Shown here one piece after another: positions 43,282 to 54,941 of a stretch of DNA of 64,000 bases; positions within the stretch are counted from its first letter, which is position 1, and each line of letters begins with the position of its first letter. Source of the DNA: Collybia mongolica (Eukaryota > Basidiomycota > Agaricomycetes > Agaricales > Clitocybaceae); contig JAAXNY010000005.1 of NCBI GenBank assembly GCA_013420905.1, positions 4,464,001 to 4,528,000 on the forward strand, given 5' to 3'. The position numbers and the translations under genes were made by a program. Below the pieces are notes generated by a model that worked only from the letters and a program-made list of their open reading frames with translations, did not search any database and was not told the DNA's origin.

Positions 43282-44939
43282 ATGGATGTCATACGAGAAG
43301 ATTCCGCGCTCGCTTCGGAAATGGTAGCACTACTTGGCCGAGAGCTGAAGTCCATCAAGAAGAGGAACCAGGTGTTAGAGAAAGAGTTACGAGATGAGGT
43401 CCGGCCCAACTGTTCGAAGTTTGGATTACTACTGAGCAGAGCTCGTTTAGAAGTTGTCTCGAGGGACGAACATTGAGCGTGGCGAGGCGTCTGAGGTCGC
43501 CATGAAAGCACTCATGCTAAACATGGAGGAAATGGGCAAGGAGAATCAGGCGTTGCGTGCGGAGCTGAACCAGAGACCGGGATTGGCTGAAGTGCGTCCT
43601 TGTTTGTTATCCGAGCCCCAATTCTGAGTTAGGATTTAGAGCGAAAAATTGTTCGACCCCTCACTCTCTCACATAGAAGACGCTGTAAGTTGTTAACATG
43701 CCATTCGCCTATTTCGCTCCTTTGTCGCTTATACCAATTCTTCAAAGCTTGCACAAAACAAGAAACTGCAGAAACGGCTGACACTAGTTGAAGAAGAGTG
43801 CGAGGTTGAGAAGAAGGAGAGACAGAGGCTGTATCTTGTAAGTCCTGAAATCTTTTCTTTGTTGCAGTCTGAGCTTTTCTTCCAGGCTTGCTGCAACTTG
43901 GAGCGTGATAATGAGAGATTGAGAATTGAAAAGGAAGCATTGGTTGGACAACTGGAAGGTATGCCACACGCGGTAAGAACCAGCTTCTCTGAGAAAAGAC
44001 CTCATCAGATTCATTCATACTTCAGGTTCGATCTGTTGAAGAGGCTGAGCCTCCTGAAGGAGGAAACCGACAAGAAATGCATATTAATGAGCCGAAGGGG
44101 ACGGCTTTGTCGAAGGAGGTAAGAAACCAATGTGGTTTGCTCCGCTTTATTAGAAACGACACTCGCACCAATAGGACATCGCTCTACTACGAGAATTTTT
44201 TCGGGAACTACCCAAGGTGGCAGGTGTGGTGACGCGCCGCGCAATTTGCGCTGGTCCGCATACAATGGTTTCGAACTTGCAACTAACATACGTAAGCAAT
44301 CAATGTAGTGTATCTGTCACAGCAAGCTAATTATCCGATGCAGGATGCACGCTTGTGGCGGTTCGTTTATCCATTTACATGAAGTCTCACCTCTGGATAA
44401 TGACTCGGTATATTTGAGTTAGATGGTCGAAGAGCCTCCTTTATGTACCTCATTCATTTTTTCACAGCCATTACGTCTTGGCCTTCTTCCCTAGCCATAA
44501 TTTTCAGGATGGCCAATGGCTCGATGCAGTGTTTGATTACGAAGGACAAACACGAGAGGTATTTCGCACATACAGGGACGAAACTTTTTATTCGGGAACC
44601 TACCTATGTCACGATCCCCCCTCCGAGTGGTTCGGAGAATCTGGTCCACTATCAGGTTATCTTGCTGTAAGCCGTGGCTCGGACTCTATTTTAACATCAT
44701 ATTTACTGTCCCTTTTCGGCAAACACCTCTTTAAGAGGGCCCGTTCGCAGATAACCAAACTCATGAACGACTCGGGGTTAAACCCACCTCCTCAACTCTA
44801 TCTTAATGGGGTATTAAGGGTAAAGTGCCTTGCTCTTAGATATGCTGGCCATAACAGCGATATATCTGCCAAGCTCAATCCAATGAAGCGAAAAGCCGAT
44901 GAATCCACACCAAGACCTCCGAAAAGGCTCAGGGTTTAG
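43282..44939 (+). CDS. Coiled-coil protein with conserved C-terminal domain (DUF6697-like), tandem paralogue 1 of 4
   Basis: Multi-exon. It begins MDVIREDSALASEMVALLGRE, then a coiled coil rich in Glu/Lys/Leu across several short exons (MLNMEEMGKENQALRAEL, KKLQKRLTLVEEECEVEKKE, NLERDNERLRIEKEALVGQL). The C-terminal domain includes WPSSHNFQDGQWLDAVFDY, EVFRTYRDETFYSGTYLCH and VLRVKCLALRYAG. It ends with a basic tail (MKRKADESTPRPPKRLRV), a likely bipartite nuclear signal. Copy 1 is the most diverged in the C-terminal motifs. The domain resembles what is called DUF6697 in basidiomycetes, from memory and unverified. Intron borders inside the coiled coil are approximate. Confidence 0.68.
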
Positions 44940-45369
44940 TATAACTCTCACAGTTGATCGCTGCAATTCACGGTCGTATTGTGTTAGGCGTATGCAGGGG
45001 AAGAGAATGTGAGAATTAATCAATGTACACATAGTTCATTCTCAGGCACTAGTTGGACTTACGAATCAATTACGATCTCCACAGTGGCTCAAGAGAACAT
45101 AAAAGGACGGAGAGGCCCGATTACAAATGAACTGTCACTGCATCCCATGTTCAGCGGATTCTTACCTGCACCCTCGGATAAAAGTAAATCCAGTTCTCAT
45201 GTCATATGATGTGTCTGTTTATCGAGGCGTCCAGAGTGGTTAAATGGGGATGGGAAGTGTCCGAAGGACTGTCCCTAAAGTTGACGTGAGTTCACAGCGT
45301 CACGAGCTCTTGCTTTGTTTACAGCACGACCAACATCTACTAAGCGCGAGATATCCAACCCCTCTAATC

Positions 45370-47130
45370 ATGGATCCACAGCTGGCTTCAGAAATGGTGG
45401 TGCTCCTGGGAAGAGAATTACAGGTCGTCAGGAAGAGAGTGGAAGACCTCGAGCGGGAGTTGAGAGAAGAGGTCTGCTGTGTCTCCGTGTTATCCTGTCG
45501 ATTTCGTTGACGTGCTCTCGGTCATATCAAGAAATCCTCTCACCAAGGGAATAAGGAGCGCGCAGAGGCTGCCGAGCAATCTTTGAAGGCCTTGACCCTC
45601 AATGTCGAGAAATTCGGCCAGGAAAATCGCACATTGCGAGATGAACTGAAGTTGCTGCGTGGGGTGAAGAAGGCCAGAAAGCGCTCCCTTTTCAACGGCA
45701 ACTAGTTTTTGTTGACAGAGTTTACAAATAGGAAGAGAGCCGAGAGATAGGCCTTTCGGACTTATACGGAGCGAAAGATCAAACAATGGATGAAGGCAAC
45801 GTATGTCACGTTGCGTCCCACAACCTACAGCTACTAACGTGATTTCTCAACTTACTCATAAGGTTGAAGCAGTCACGGGTTTGCAAAAGCAACTGGAGAA
45901 TCTCAAGGCGGAACAGAAAGCAGCTGAATTTAACTGGCTCAAAGTGCGTCATTCTTTCAGTCTTACCTGGGCCATAATAATGTTTAATTGTCCCTCCAGA
46001 CTTATGACGAACTGACAAGACAGCTTCATCATCTGACGCTCGAAAAGGAGGGGTTAGCGGGGCACATTAACGAAAGTTTGAGATATGTGAGAATTCATTT
46101 GTCGGCCTCTTTTATAAAAGCTCCTTTGACTATGAACGAACCTTTCAAAGGGAGACGGAATACATGAAGATGGAGAAATACTTCAAGTTGATGAAGCCGA
46201 AGGTGATAGTGATGCTCAATTTGAGAACGGAGAAGTGTCGGAAGAGGAGGGGGAAGAAGAAGAAGAAGAATTAGAGGTACGCTCAGACCATCTTGGGAAG
46301 GCGGACAAGAGATGTCTTAACGCGTTATTAGGCTACGCCTGCTATCAGAAATTATATATCGGGGTTCCCGCAGTTCGAGGGCCTTCCTCACAGTCGTTTG
46401 ACCTCACCAGTTGCCCTCAAGACTAAAGGACCAGTTCCATATTTAGCTTCGGTAGGGCACAACTTTATTCCATGCATTTCCATATAACCTTCACTCTTGC
46501 AGCACATAGGGTAACATTTATCTATTTTGCCAGATCTTCACTAATGAGTTAACTTACAAATTGCTCACAGTTATGGAAACTTCCTTTATATTCCGGCAGG
46601 GCGTATCCGATGGTATGCTGGAAAGACCCATGCAATAACCTGTGGTCCATCATTTATTCTGCACAATAAATATTGGCAAGAGCACTCGCAATTCTCAAAG
46701 TTTTTCGAGACCACCCAGGAGATTTTTTACGCTCAAGGGTCAACAGTGCACTACGCTGGTACATATAAGTGTCATCAACCTCCTGATTTTCTTCCTCAAA
46801 CAATAGCTCTTCCGGGTGACCTGGTGAGTGCTTAGGGGCCTGATGTCCTACGCGCTGAATACCCTATAGTCGGTGGCCGCCATGACGGACGCCTTGCGAA
46901 TTCCAAACACCTTCCAGGAGGCGTGGGCTGACAAGGCAACACTCCAGAAATTGTTTCGTCACGGCATCCTGAAACTGGAATATCTTACCATGGAATGCGT
47001 TGGCTTCAATCACAGGCTGTATCATCGCATGTTAGACCTGTATGGGGAGATGGACGTGGAGCCTACAAACTCATCCAAGAGAAAGTCCAGGCCCCAAACA
47101 AACCCGAAGAAAAAACGGAAAACTAATTAG
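45370..47130 (+). CDS. Coiled-coil protein with conserved C-terminal domain (DUF6697-like), tandem paralogue 2 of 4
   Basis: Starts MDPQLASEMVVLLGRELQVV, matching the start of copy 1. The coiled-coil exons include LKALTLNVEKFGQENRTLRDEL and GLQKQLENLKAEQKAAEFN. An acidic run follows near 46235 (SEEEGEEEEEELE). The C-terminal domain has YGNFLYIPAGRIRWY, EIFYAQGSTVHYAGTYKCHQPPD and LEYLTMECVGFNHRLYHRML, then the basic tail KRKSRPQTNPKKKRKTN. Tandem with copy 1, about 430 bp apart. Several short introns; borders approximate. Confidence 0.68.
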
Positions 47131-47563
47131 TAATCGATTTCTGTAAGCCCGTCCGCCTGACAAAAGACAGACTCACTAATTGATGTAGCTCACCATGGCC
47201 TCACTTTTCAAATTTGCTTACCCGTTATAACGCGACAAAGAACCAATGTTTATCCATAAATTGCATAGTTGATAGTGGCTGCAAGCAAAGCTTATTTCGA
47301 CTATGAGACTCACGGTAAGGCTCGATAGCAAGGGGTTAATGATGCATATCTTCGCCCAACTCCTTCTTCCAGACTTCACATGAGAGTCGCGGGCGCAACA
47401 CATCCAGAACGCAGTAATCGGCACCACATTAAGCTCTGAGATCTGAGATCGTTCAGGGTCGTCTTACAATTTGGGAGGCCATCGGCGTTTGAACTCCGCG
47501 ATTTCTCTCTCTGCTGCGATATTGTTTGAACATCAACTAATAATCCTGACTTAGCCAAGAACC

Positions 47564-49346
47564 ATGATGGATTCTTCCTCGAAAGAAATGCTAGATATAA
47601 TGGAATGTCAACTGAAGAACGAAAGAGAAAAGACCGAGCTAGAGCGCGAACTTGCAGACCAGGTTCGGAAATATGTCTACTGCCTTTACTGCAACACTGA
47701 TAGCTCGAAAAGCGAAAATGAGTGTCTAGTCTTGGGGTCTTGCTTGAACTCGAGAAGAAACGCGCGGAGGCGGCAGAGCTCGCAAGAGATGTTTCCAAGC
47801 CAAACATGAAACAGTCTGCTGATGAGGCGAAGCGGCTACAATGTGGATTGAACAACATTCGAAAGACGGCTTCTATGGAGACTAAGGTGGTTCTGCCAAA
47901 CCGAATATGGGCTTGTACAACTGACGCGCATGCCCTGCAGGGAGCTGGAAGTTTGACCAAAGAGCACGCCGAAAAAGGACTGACAGTGGGCTAATAAACC
48001 GTTTCGTGCTCACAGCCGCATTGACAGAAAATTCATCGAGCCCTTGGACGCCAAATCATGTGAGAAAAACGTTACTGAGCTTCAGTCGAAATATGATGCA
48101 CAACATGGAGAGAACCAAACCCTTCGGCGGGTACGCTTGGGTTATGATCCGTAGATACCACACTCACCTTTCCTAGGTTTGTGGGGCACTGGAAACTCTC
48201 GTAAAGGAACTCGAAACGGAGAATAAGGACCTGAAACGAAAATTTAGAAGAGATGCAGGCTGCTGAGCAATGGGTAGTTTGCATTTATAGGATCAAGAGT
48301 CAAAGCTCATACATATTCTCGTCGCTCAGAAAATGCAAAAAATGCAAAAAAGGAAGGAACTCGGACATCTCAGCAGACCCCAGGTAAGTGTTCGAAACAT
48401 GGGGAGGAAGTACATAGACATAATTCCGGAGTAGCCCAAGGCAATGTTGGGTTTTCAAGCGGTACGACGGGGCTAGGAACAACGACTCCTGTTATCTCTC
48501 ATGGTTCTTATAGTATCTCGAAAGATCTGACTTTCAAGAGCTCCTACCAAAGTTCTCAATACCGCCACATCATCCACAGTGTCATCGGCTCCGCCCAATT
48601 CAAGACGACGGTACAAATTTGAGTCAATATCTTCCCCCAGTAAGCCACCGAGTGACTCACAAATCAATTCCAATATACTAATTAAATACGTAGATCCTTA
48701 CTGAGTCTCGGCAAGTTTGCATTTATCTTTGGAGAAAACGGTGTACTCATGCCAATCTAGGTGCTCGGCCAACTTCATGTACTTTCGAAACCGCCTGATC
48801 TGGCCAAGTTCCATGAACTGTGTACTAGTTTTCAGTCCTTTCGGCACGATTGGCACACGTTCTGGTTCCTGGGAAAGGTCAACGGAGGTATCATGGATGC
48901 ATGGAATTGTCCGTGAACTGTTCTATTCAAAAGATATTTTATTGTATTACGCCGGATCGTTCAGGTGCATCGAGACATCCAAATGGTTCCCCCAAGGCTT
49001 AAATTTACCGCGTGACGTAGTAAGCAAATTTCTACTTCACTTCGACCATATCAGATACCCGCTATTTACTATTCGGTGTTTCAAGTCGGCAGAAAGAGTT
49101 GCTGAAATAGCCCTCATATACCACCACCCCTCTCCCGATCTGTACAAAGCAACGATATGGAAGGCGTTTGCAGACGGCACGATGAAGTCAGAGTGTATGG
49201 TCCTAGAGTGTATCGGGTTCAATCGTTGCCTGTATGGTGCATTACTGGAAGAATATTCAGCAGAGCGAAGGCTGAAACGTAGAAGTGGACATGATGATAG
49301 AGGCGATCACAAAAAGTTGACAAGGGACCACGGGGTGAGCGCTTGA
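47564..49346 (+). CDS. Coiled-coil protein with conserved C-terminal domain (DUF6697-like), tandem paralogue 3 of 4
   Basis: Starts MMDSSSKEMLDIMECQLKNE with heptads KTELERELADQ and LLELEKKRAEAAELARDVS. Later exons read ERSDFQELLPKFSIPPHHPQ and LSQYLPPVSHRV. The C-terminal domain spans MNCVLVFSPFGTIG, VRELFYSKDILLYYAGSFRC, FPQGLNLPRDV and KSECMVLECIGFNRCLYGALL, with a basic tail (RRLKRRSG). Very close in motif order to copy 4. Exon joins between 47,990 and 48,480 are uncertain, and a small frame defect there cannot be excluded. Confidence 0.65.
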
Positions 49347-49612
49347 GCGGCAAGGGGCGTTGAACTGCGTAGTGTGGATTTCTTTTTGGGACTTCATCTT
49401 CGCACTAATAATGTATGATGATGGTACGAAAACTGAAACTGAATTGGAGGGTGTTTGTAGCGGTTTTGTTGCCAATCGCCGAGATCTCCGAAATCTCTCA
49501 GGGTCCCATGTTCACACCCATCAACGTATGCATCAACCGTGTAGTATTTTTCTTTTCTTTTCCCTCATCGACTCTATCCGTTACACATTCTCGACGGCAT
49601 CTCAAGCTCCTA

Positions 49613-51451
49613 ATGGAAACACTCTTAGAAGACCCAGAACTCGCAGCAGAAATGGTAGGCCTCATGGGACGGGAGTTGAAGAATACAAGAAAGAAAACGG
49701 AAGACCTGGAACGAGAGCTCACGGCGGGGGTTCGAAAGCAGTCCCACTATCCCTTGCCAATCCTACTATGCTGATCGTCTCAGATAGCGAAAACGCGTCT
49801 CCACGCTAGAAGCCTCGCGCACATCCGAGAAAGAACGCGCGGAAGCGGCGGAATTCACGAGGGACATTTTCAAGTTGAACATGGAGAAGTTTGCCAACCA
49901 GAATAAGCGGCTGCTTCGTGAGCTGGAACATAACCGGAAGGCGTATGTGAAAGAGATAAAGAAGGTCCGCTTTGTGCAAAGATTGAGGTCCTATGACTGC
50001 TGATGCATTCTTGTGGGTAGGAGGAGGAATTTGTCCTTGGGAGCTCGACTGATGGAGGGTTGTATACCAAAATAGTGAGTTTTTACCCCCCAAATCACAT
50101 TATCCAACGAAACTTGTATATCCTAGAAAGTGAACGAAATGAGGGCACTTGAGGACGACCTTGCTGAAATCCTGTTGAAATACGATTCACAACTCGCAGA
50201 AAACCAAACTCTTCGGCAGGTAAGGATGGACATGCGAACTGCTAATACGTTTCTCAACCTTTGCTAGACCTGTGAAGCTTCCGAAGCCCGGATCAAACAA
50301 TTGGAAGAGGAGAAAGCGGACTTGGACAAAAAACTAGGGGAATCCCGCGTCTCCAGGCAGCAGGTAAACTTACATCCCATAAAGCAATCGAACGTAGAAC
50401 CAAGATGACTCACACTCTTCAAACGGATAGAAAATGCTAGAGCTGGAAACCCAAATCAAAAATATGGAAGTGCAGATGACCGTCCTGTCCCGGGTGCGTA
50501 CCCCAAATCCAGCACCTAAAGCAACGGTGCTGATATACTTTGATAGCGGGAACCCGGACCCAAGGCTGAACAGAATACTCAAATGGTGCGATGGCTCGGC
50601 CGCGAGTGACGATGAATCTCATTCCCTTCAGTCTATTGAGCGACCGGATTTTCAAGTGTTCTTGTCAAAATTCACGATACCACCTACCCATCCACAATTC
50701 CATCGGCTCTATCCAGTACAAAGTAGTCACATAGATTTGAGCCAGTATCTACCACCGGTGAGGCGCCACATAGTCCGAATTTTTAGCGAGTTTTATAGGC
50801 TGATCAGTGTGTATAGATCTTTAGTACAATTCGGTCAGTTGACATGTTTTGGGGGGACTATTCGATACTCATTATATGCCAGTTGTTCGGCCAAATTTAT
50901 GCACTTTCCAGGGCGCTTGACATGGACGAAATCCATGAACTGTGCGCTTGCATTCAGTCCATTCAGCACGCTTGGTGCACAATTAGGTCCTTGGGAAAGG
51001 TCATGCGAAGTGTCTTCAATGCATGGACACGTCCATGAACTATTCTATTCAAACAATACTTCCTTATACTACGCTGGGAGTTTCAGATGTGTTCAAACCT
51101 CGAAATGGTTTCCTGAAGGTGTAAACCTGCCAAACAACATAGTGAGTCGCGTTTCCCACATGGGCTATCATCGGCGCTCAGATATCATACTGCTTTAAGT
51201 CAGCAGAAGCGATCGCTGAAGTCGCTCTCATTAAAAACAGCACTTGCTCGGCACCTTATAAAGCGATGATATCCAAATCATTCGCTGACGGCCTAATGAG
51301 GTCTGAGTGCATGGTCTTGGAATGCGTTGGGTTCAATCGGTACCTGTATAACGCATTACTAGAGAAATACTCTCCGGGAACACGTTTGAAACGTGACGGC
51401 GAACACAACGATGGAGAGAGTAATAAAAAACCGAGATGGAAAGCGGAGTGA
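49613..51451 (+). CDS. Coiled-coil protein with conserved C-terminal domain (DUF6697-like), tandem paralogue 4 of 4
   Basis: Starts METLLEDPELAAEMVGLMGRE, then heptads (EKERAEAAEFTRDIFKLNME, LEEEKADLDKKLGES, MLELETQIKNMEVQM). The mid region reads ERPDFQVFLSKFTIPPTHPQ and LSQYLPPVRRHI. The C-terminal domain has MNCALAFSPFSTLGAQLGPW, HELFYSNNTSLYYAGSFRC, FPEGVNLPNNIV and RSECMVLECVGFNRYLYNALL, and ends basic (TRLKRDGEHNDGESNKKPRW). All four copies share orientation, the N-terminal MVxLxGREL signature and the LEC(V/I)GFN motif. Function unknown; nuclear location is inferred from the tails. Confidence 0.7.
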
Positions 51452-51557
51452 TCATGAGCGAAGAACTGGCCCGTCGAAATGTGTAGCGTCCATTTTTTGT
51501 TTGATTCTCGTCGGAATTTATCATCATACTAATCTATAATAATCATATGCAATCCAG

Positions 51558-51977
51558 TCATCTTCCCTCTGGCTTCCTACCCTCGCTCGCTTCCCCTTCA
51601 GGGCCCTCGCAAGGCTTGCTTATCTCACGACCTTTGTCCTTCATGTACATCTCCATCCCTCCGTACCTTCTATCTTGCCCCGGGACTGCGTATGGCTCCG
51701 ACTTACTAACAATCTCATACTCCTTCACCCAGGTCCTGTCTCTGCTCCATTCGCCTAAAGGCGGTTTTTGTGAGGCCTGTGCGTTTCCTGATGATGGGTA
51801 GACGCGGTGAGTGCTAGATTCGGATGGTGGAGTCGAGTCCGCTTCCTTGTCGTACGAATCCTGATTATGGGTGGGCGGAGTTGGATTCACTTTCGCTTTC
51901 GAAAGGATCGATGACGATGAATGAAAGTAACGGCAAGAACCATGGGTGGCCGCTGAACGCATGTTTTTAGGAAGCAT
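51558..51977 (-). CDS. Small protein with possible mitochondrial presequence, duplicate 1 of 2
   Basis: Single exon, 139 aa. The start MLPKNMRSAATHGSCRYFHS is Arg/Ser-rich without acidic residues, like a mitochondrial presequence. The rest is hydrophilic, with WSRDRTWVKEYEIVSKSEPY, VPGQDRRYGG and KDKG...GPEGEASEGRKPEGR. The C-terminal half is better conserved with the second copy than the middle. No enzymatic motif. Function unknown; targeting is inference. Confidence 0.72.
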   Translation of the reverse strand: MLPKNMRSAATHGSCRYFHSSSSILSKAKVNPTPPTHNQDSYDKEADSTPPSESSTHRVYPSSGNAQASQKPPLGEWSRDRTWVKEYEIVSKSEPYAVPGQDRRYGGMEMYMKDKGREISKPCEGPEGEASEGRKPEGR

Positions 51978-52080
51978 CCTGCTGTGATGAGGATATTATA
52001 TGTTGGAGTTTGCGTATTATCGGGATGTTGTAGTGTGAAGTTGAATACTTTCACTCCTTTAGCTTATGGGAGTTTATCTA

Positions 52081-52118
52081 TGACATCATTATCAATATAA
52101 AAAACCTAGTTAGCGCTC
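52081..52118. promoter_or_regulatory. Degenerate CRE-like element and shared motif, duplicate 1
   Basis: TGACATCA at 52081-52088 and TTAGCGCTCCA at about 52108 correspond in order and spacing to the elements upstream of the second copy. Confidence 0.4.
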
Positions 52119-52368
52119 CAACTCGATACGACTACTGAACATAATAGTGCCATTCGTTGCGATCAATGATAATAGTATTAATACGATGTGACAGTACTTG
52201 ACTATTGATTTCGGTCCAACGTTAGGTATTCCTTTTCTCATTATGCTGAACGAACCATGAAGACAATGTGTAGCGTCTAGCTATTTCATGCTGGACTTTA
52301 TTAACATTAATCTGAAGTATAATTAGTTAATACGCCCAAGACGCGAATTAGTAAGGCTCACGATCTAA

Positions 52369-52770
52369 TCATCTACCCTCCGGCTTCCTACCCCCGCTCG
52401 CCTTTCCTTCAGGCCCCTCCCCAGGTTTGCTCGTCTCAGGTCCTTTATCCTTCGCGTACGACTCCTTCCCGCCGTATCTCTTGTCCTGCCCCGGAGCTGC
52501 ATATGGCTGCGTCTTACTAACACTCTCATACTCCTTCGTCTTGGTCCCGGCTCTGCTCCAGCCTGAAGGCGGCTCGTGCGGCTTCTGCACGTTGTCTGAC
52601 GATGGGTCGATGCGGTGGATGCTAGAGTCTGGTGGCGGAGTCGTGTCGGTTTCTTTGTTGTACAAGTCTCGACTATGGGCGGGTGAATTTCCTTTTGATA
52701 GCATCGACGACGAGTGTAGGAGGCGGCGAGGACGAAGGGTGGATATTGAGCGTATGATTTTAGAAAGCAT
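52369..52770 (-). CDS. Small protein with possible mitochondrial presequence, duplicate 2 of 2
   Basis: Single exon, 133 aa. The presequence-like start MLSKIIRSISTLRPRRLLHS is a strong basic amphipathic candidate. It shares TPPPDSSIHRIDPSSDN, EPPSGWSRAGTKTKEYESVSK, QPYAAPGQDKRYGG, YAKDKGPETSKPGEGPEGKA and SGGRKPEGR with the copy 390 bp downstream. It looks like a fungal family of short mitochondrial proteins, but I cannot name it. Confidence 0.75.
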   Translation of the reverse strand: MLSKIIRSISTLRPRRLLHSSSMLSKGNSPAHSRDLYNKETDTTPPPDSSIHRIDPSSDNVQKPHEPPSGWSRAGTKTKEYESVSKTQPYAAPGQDKRYGGKESYAKDKGPETSKPGEGPEGKASGGRKPEGR

Positions 52771-52849
52771 TCTGCTATGATAAGGGGTTATAATAATACG
52801 TTTGTATTGTTGAAGTCGAACCCCGCCGCAGTTATATAGGAGTTAGCTC

Positions 52850-52890
52850 TGACGTCATCGTCAATACTTTGGTTAGCGCTCCACCAATAC
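52850..52890. promoter_or_regulatory. CRE-like palindrome TGACGTCA and shared motif, duplicate 2
   Basis: TGACGTCA at 52850-52857 is a perfect bZIP (CRE/ATF) palindrome about 80 bp before the ATG. TTAGCGCTCCA follows near 52876. Confidence 0.5.
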
Positions 52891-53147
52891 CACGAATTTG
52901 CATTTTTTACATAACAAACAATAATTCGTTTGAATACTTACAATTAATTGTACGTCATTGGTCGTGGGCTTACTGCTCATAACCAGTGATTTTCCGCAAA
53001 AGTTCTAAATTATTCATATTATAATTATCGTACCTGGCTGATCATGAAGCGACTCGGGTCTTGACTAGTACTGGCCAGATAAGTCTGGCCCGGACTCGTT
53101 GGCATCGACCATTGCGAGCTCTCATATAATATAATCTAGAGAAACGG

Positions 53148-54941
53148 TCAACAAGCCAGGGTCGTCATCTGAAGGAAACATTCTCCCACCTCGGCCACAC
53201 GCCGCTGCAAACGTGATATCTGCTCGGGTTCAAGGCCAACACATTTCCTGAATTCCAACACCTCTATCTTTGCACACTCCTTTCTCTCGGAACGCAGAAA
53301 CGTTACCAACGAATGAAAGATGGGATTTTCGTCCTGCTTGAACATCACACCCTGAAAGACAATGCTTCGAAGACTAGGCAGTGCGCCATCGCCCGCAGGG
53401 CTGTTCATGTGAATGAGCCATTCGCCCGCAACCCGCCCATGGAGGATAACCAAGGTCACTGAGGCTAACGCAGCCACATCGCCGCGACACACCGTGTGAG
53501 CGCCCCACCCCTTCAGCAGGATGGTCCGCAAATGTCCCACAGGGGTCAGACAAGAAAGGAACGCGAAAGGAATATCTGAGACAAGCTGGTACATCGCCTG
53601 GTAAAGATCGGTCGATATTCGGAACGTGAAATGGGATCGGGGGGCGTCTCGTTGGGTACTGTACTCGGTTAGGGAGCCCTCCAGTCTCCGAGCTGATTTT
53701 GAGAAACCCTCAATGGAGAGGTGCCGCAGGGGCCTCTCCATACCGGTGAGGTGCTGAGTAAAGGAGTCGACGATGCCAATTGGAGTCTGCTCCATATGCT
53801 CTCTCCGTAAATTGAAGGCGAGATATATCGAGGGATGCCTGGGCAGATCAACGTGCTCCAAGAAGAAGCGACAGACGGAGGCCGAGCCTGAGAGGGTGAG
53901 GAAATTGAGATTGGGCAAAATTAGCCTCTCAGAAGGGGGATATGGCGTGTTTCGAAAATCGAACTCGACATCCATGATCCGCAGCGCATGAAGGTTAGGG
54001 ATACGACGAAAGACGTCGAGAAACTGGGACGGAGTGATATCGTGGTGCAGATTGAGGTTAGCCAGCCGTAAGACAGTCAAGCTATGGAACAGACACGAGT
54101 CCCAGGGTATCTTGCATTTATCGAGAGACATGTGCCGCAGTTTTGGTGCGATGCCCTGGAATAACGGCTGCGCAAGCTCTAGAGGGCGCAGTTCCCGGTA
54201 CACCCGGATAGTGAAGGATTTCAAATTGGGCGCGGGTTGTACCAACTCCGCGTCCAAGACCCCAGGCTCAGGTATAGCGAGTGAAAGTTCTTGGATTCTG
54301 CGCATCTGTTTAAGTATCTTTCGAGTGACTTCCTGGCCTCTATGCGATAAATCGAAGTAGTCCGCTGTAATTGAAAGGGGCACGTTCCCCGATCGCGCAA
54401 GCATCTCCAACGCCCACCTTGGTTGTGTGGGAGATATCTGACTCCAGAGAATAGGATCGCTGAGAGCTACTTCCCTCCATTTTCGACACACATGTGTCAC
54501 CCTGGCTCGCTCCAGCAAATCCAGCGGAAGGGCAGCTTTGCTCATGAGTGATAGTCGAAAGGGTTCTACGAATTGGCTTGCTTGGAAGGTTATGATAAGG
54601 TGGAGGATTTCTGGGGGGAGTCGGGATATCGGCGCGAGTTCGTTGAGTAGAGATTTAAGGGAGCGTATCCTTGAAGATATGGCTCGCATGTCTGTCCGAT
54701 GTCGGGCACTGTCTGGGCGAAGACCTGCTGCAAAAGCCAGCCCCAGTTTACGCTGGATTCTTTCGATGAACTCCGACTGGATTTCTTCCAAGCTTCCGAT
54801 ATAGCTCTTTATCTGAGCCCTGCGCGCCGACAGGGCATCTTCGCCACTTTGAAAAGAAGCGAAAGGCGTATGGAGAAAGTTATCAATCCGTGATAGAAGA
54901 GAGGCCTCATCCTGAGAGGTATTGGTCTGTGCAGCACTCAT
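53148..54941 (-). CDS. F-box protein
   Basis: One uninterrupted exon, 597 aa, ATG at 54941. Residues about 20-85 form a coiled coil (ARRAQIKSYIGSLEEIQSEF). The F-box follows: LNELAPISRLPPEILHLIITFQA, with VTHVCRKWREVALSDPILWS completing it. The remainder is a degenerate leucine-rich region of the Agaricomycete F-box type (LTVLRLANLNLHHDI, LRALRIMDVEF, LRHLSIEGFSK, LRTILLKGWG). It would act as a substrate adaptor in an SCF ubiquitin ligase; the target is unknown. A related pseudogene lies 0.6 kb further on. Confidence 0.88.
   Translation of the reverse strand: MSAAQTNTSQDEASLLSRIDNFLHTPFASFQSGEDALSARRAQIKSYIGSLEEIQSEFIERIQRKLGLAFAAGLRPDSARHRTDMRAISSRIRSLKSLLNELAPISRLPPEILHLIITFQASQFVEPFRLSLMSKAALPLDLLERARVTHVCRKWREVALSDPILWSQISPTQPRWALEMLARSGNVPLSITADYFDLSHRGQEVTRKILKQMRRIQELSLAIPEPGVLDAELVQPAPNLKSFTIRVYRELRPLELAQPLFQGIAPKLRHMSLDKCKIPWDSCLFHSLTVLRLANLNLHHDITPSQFLDVFRRIPNLHALRIMDVEFDFRNTPYPPSERLILPNLNFLTLSGSASVCRFFLEHVDLPRHPSIYLAFNLRREHMEQTPIGIVDSFTQHLTGMERPLRHLSIEGFSKSARRLEGSLTEYSTQRDAPRSHFTFRISTDLYQAMYQLVSDIPFAFLSCLTPVGHLRTILLKGWGAHTVCRGDVAALASVTLVILHGRVAGEWLIHMNSPAGDGALPSLRSIVFQGVMFKQDENPIFHSLVTFLRSERKECAKIEVLEFRKCVGLEPEQISRLQRRVAEVGECFLQMTTLAC

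Noticed and set aside
48473..48673. 66-codon minus-strand frame
   Set aside because: Antisense to a conserved exon of the third coiled-coil paralogue (ERSDFQELLPKF segment).
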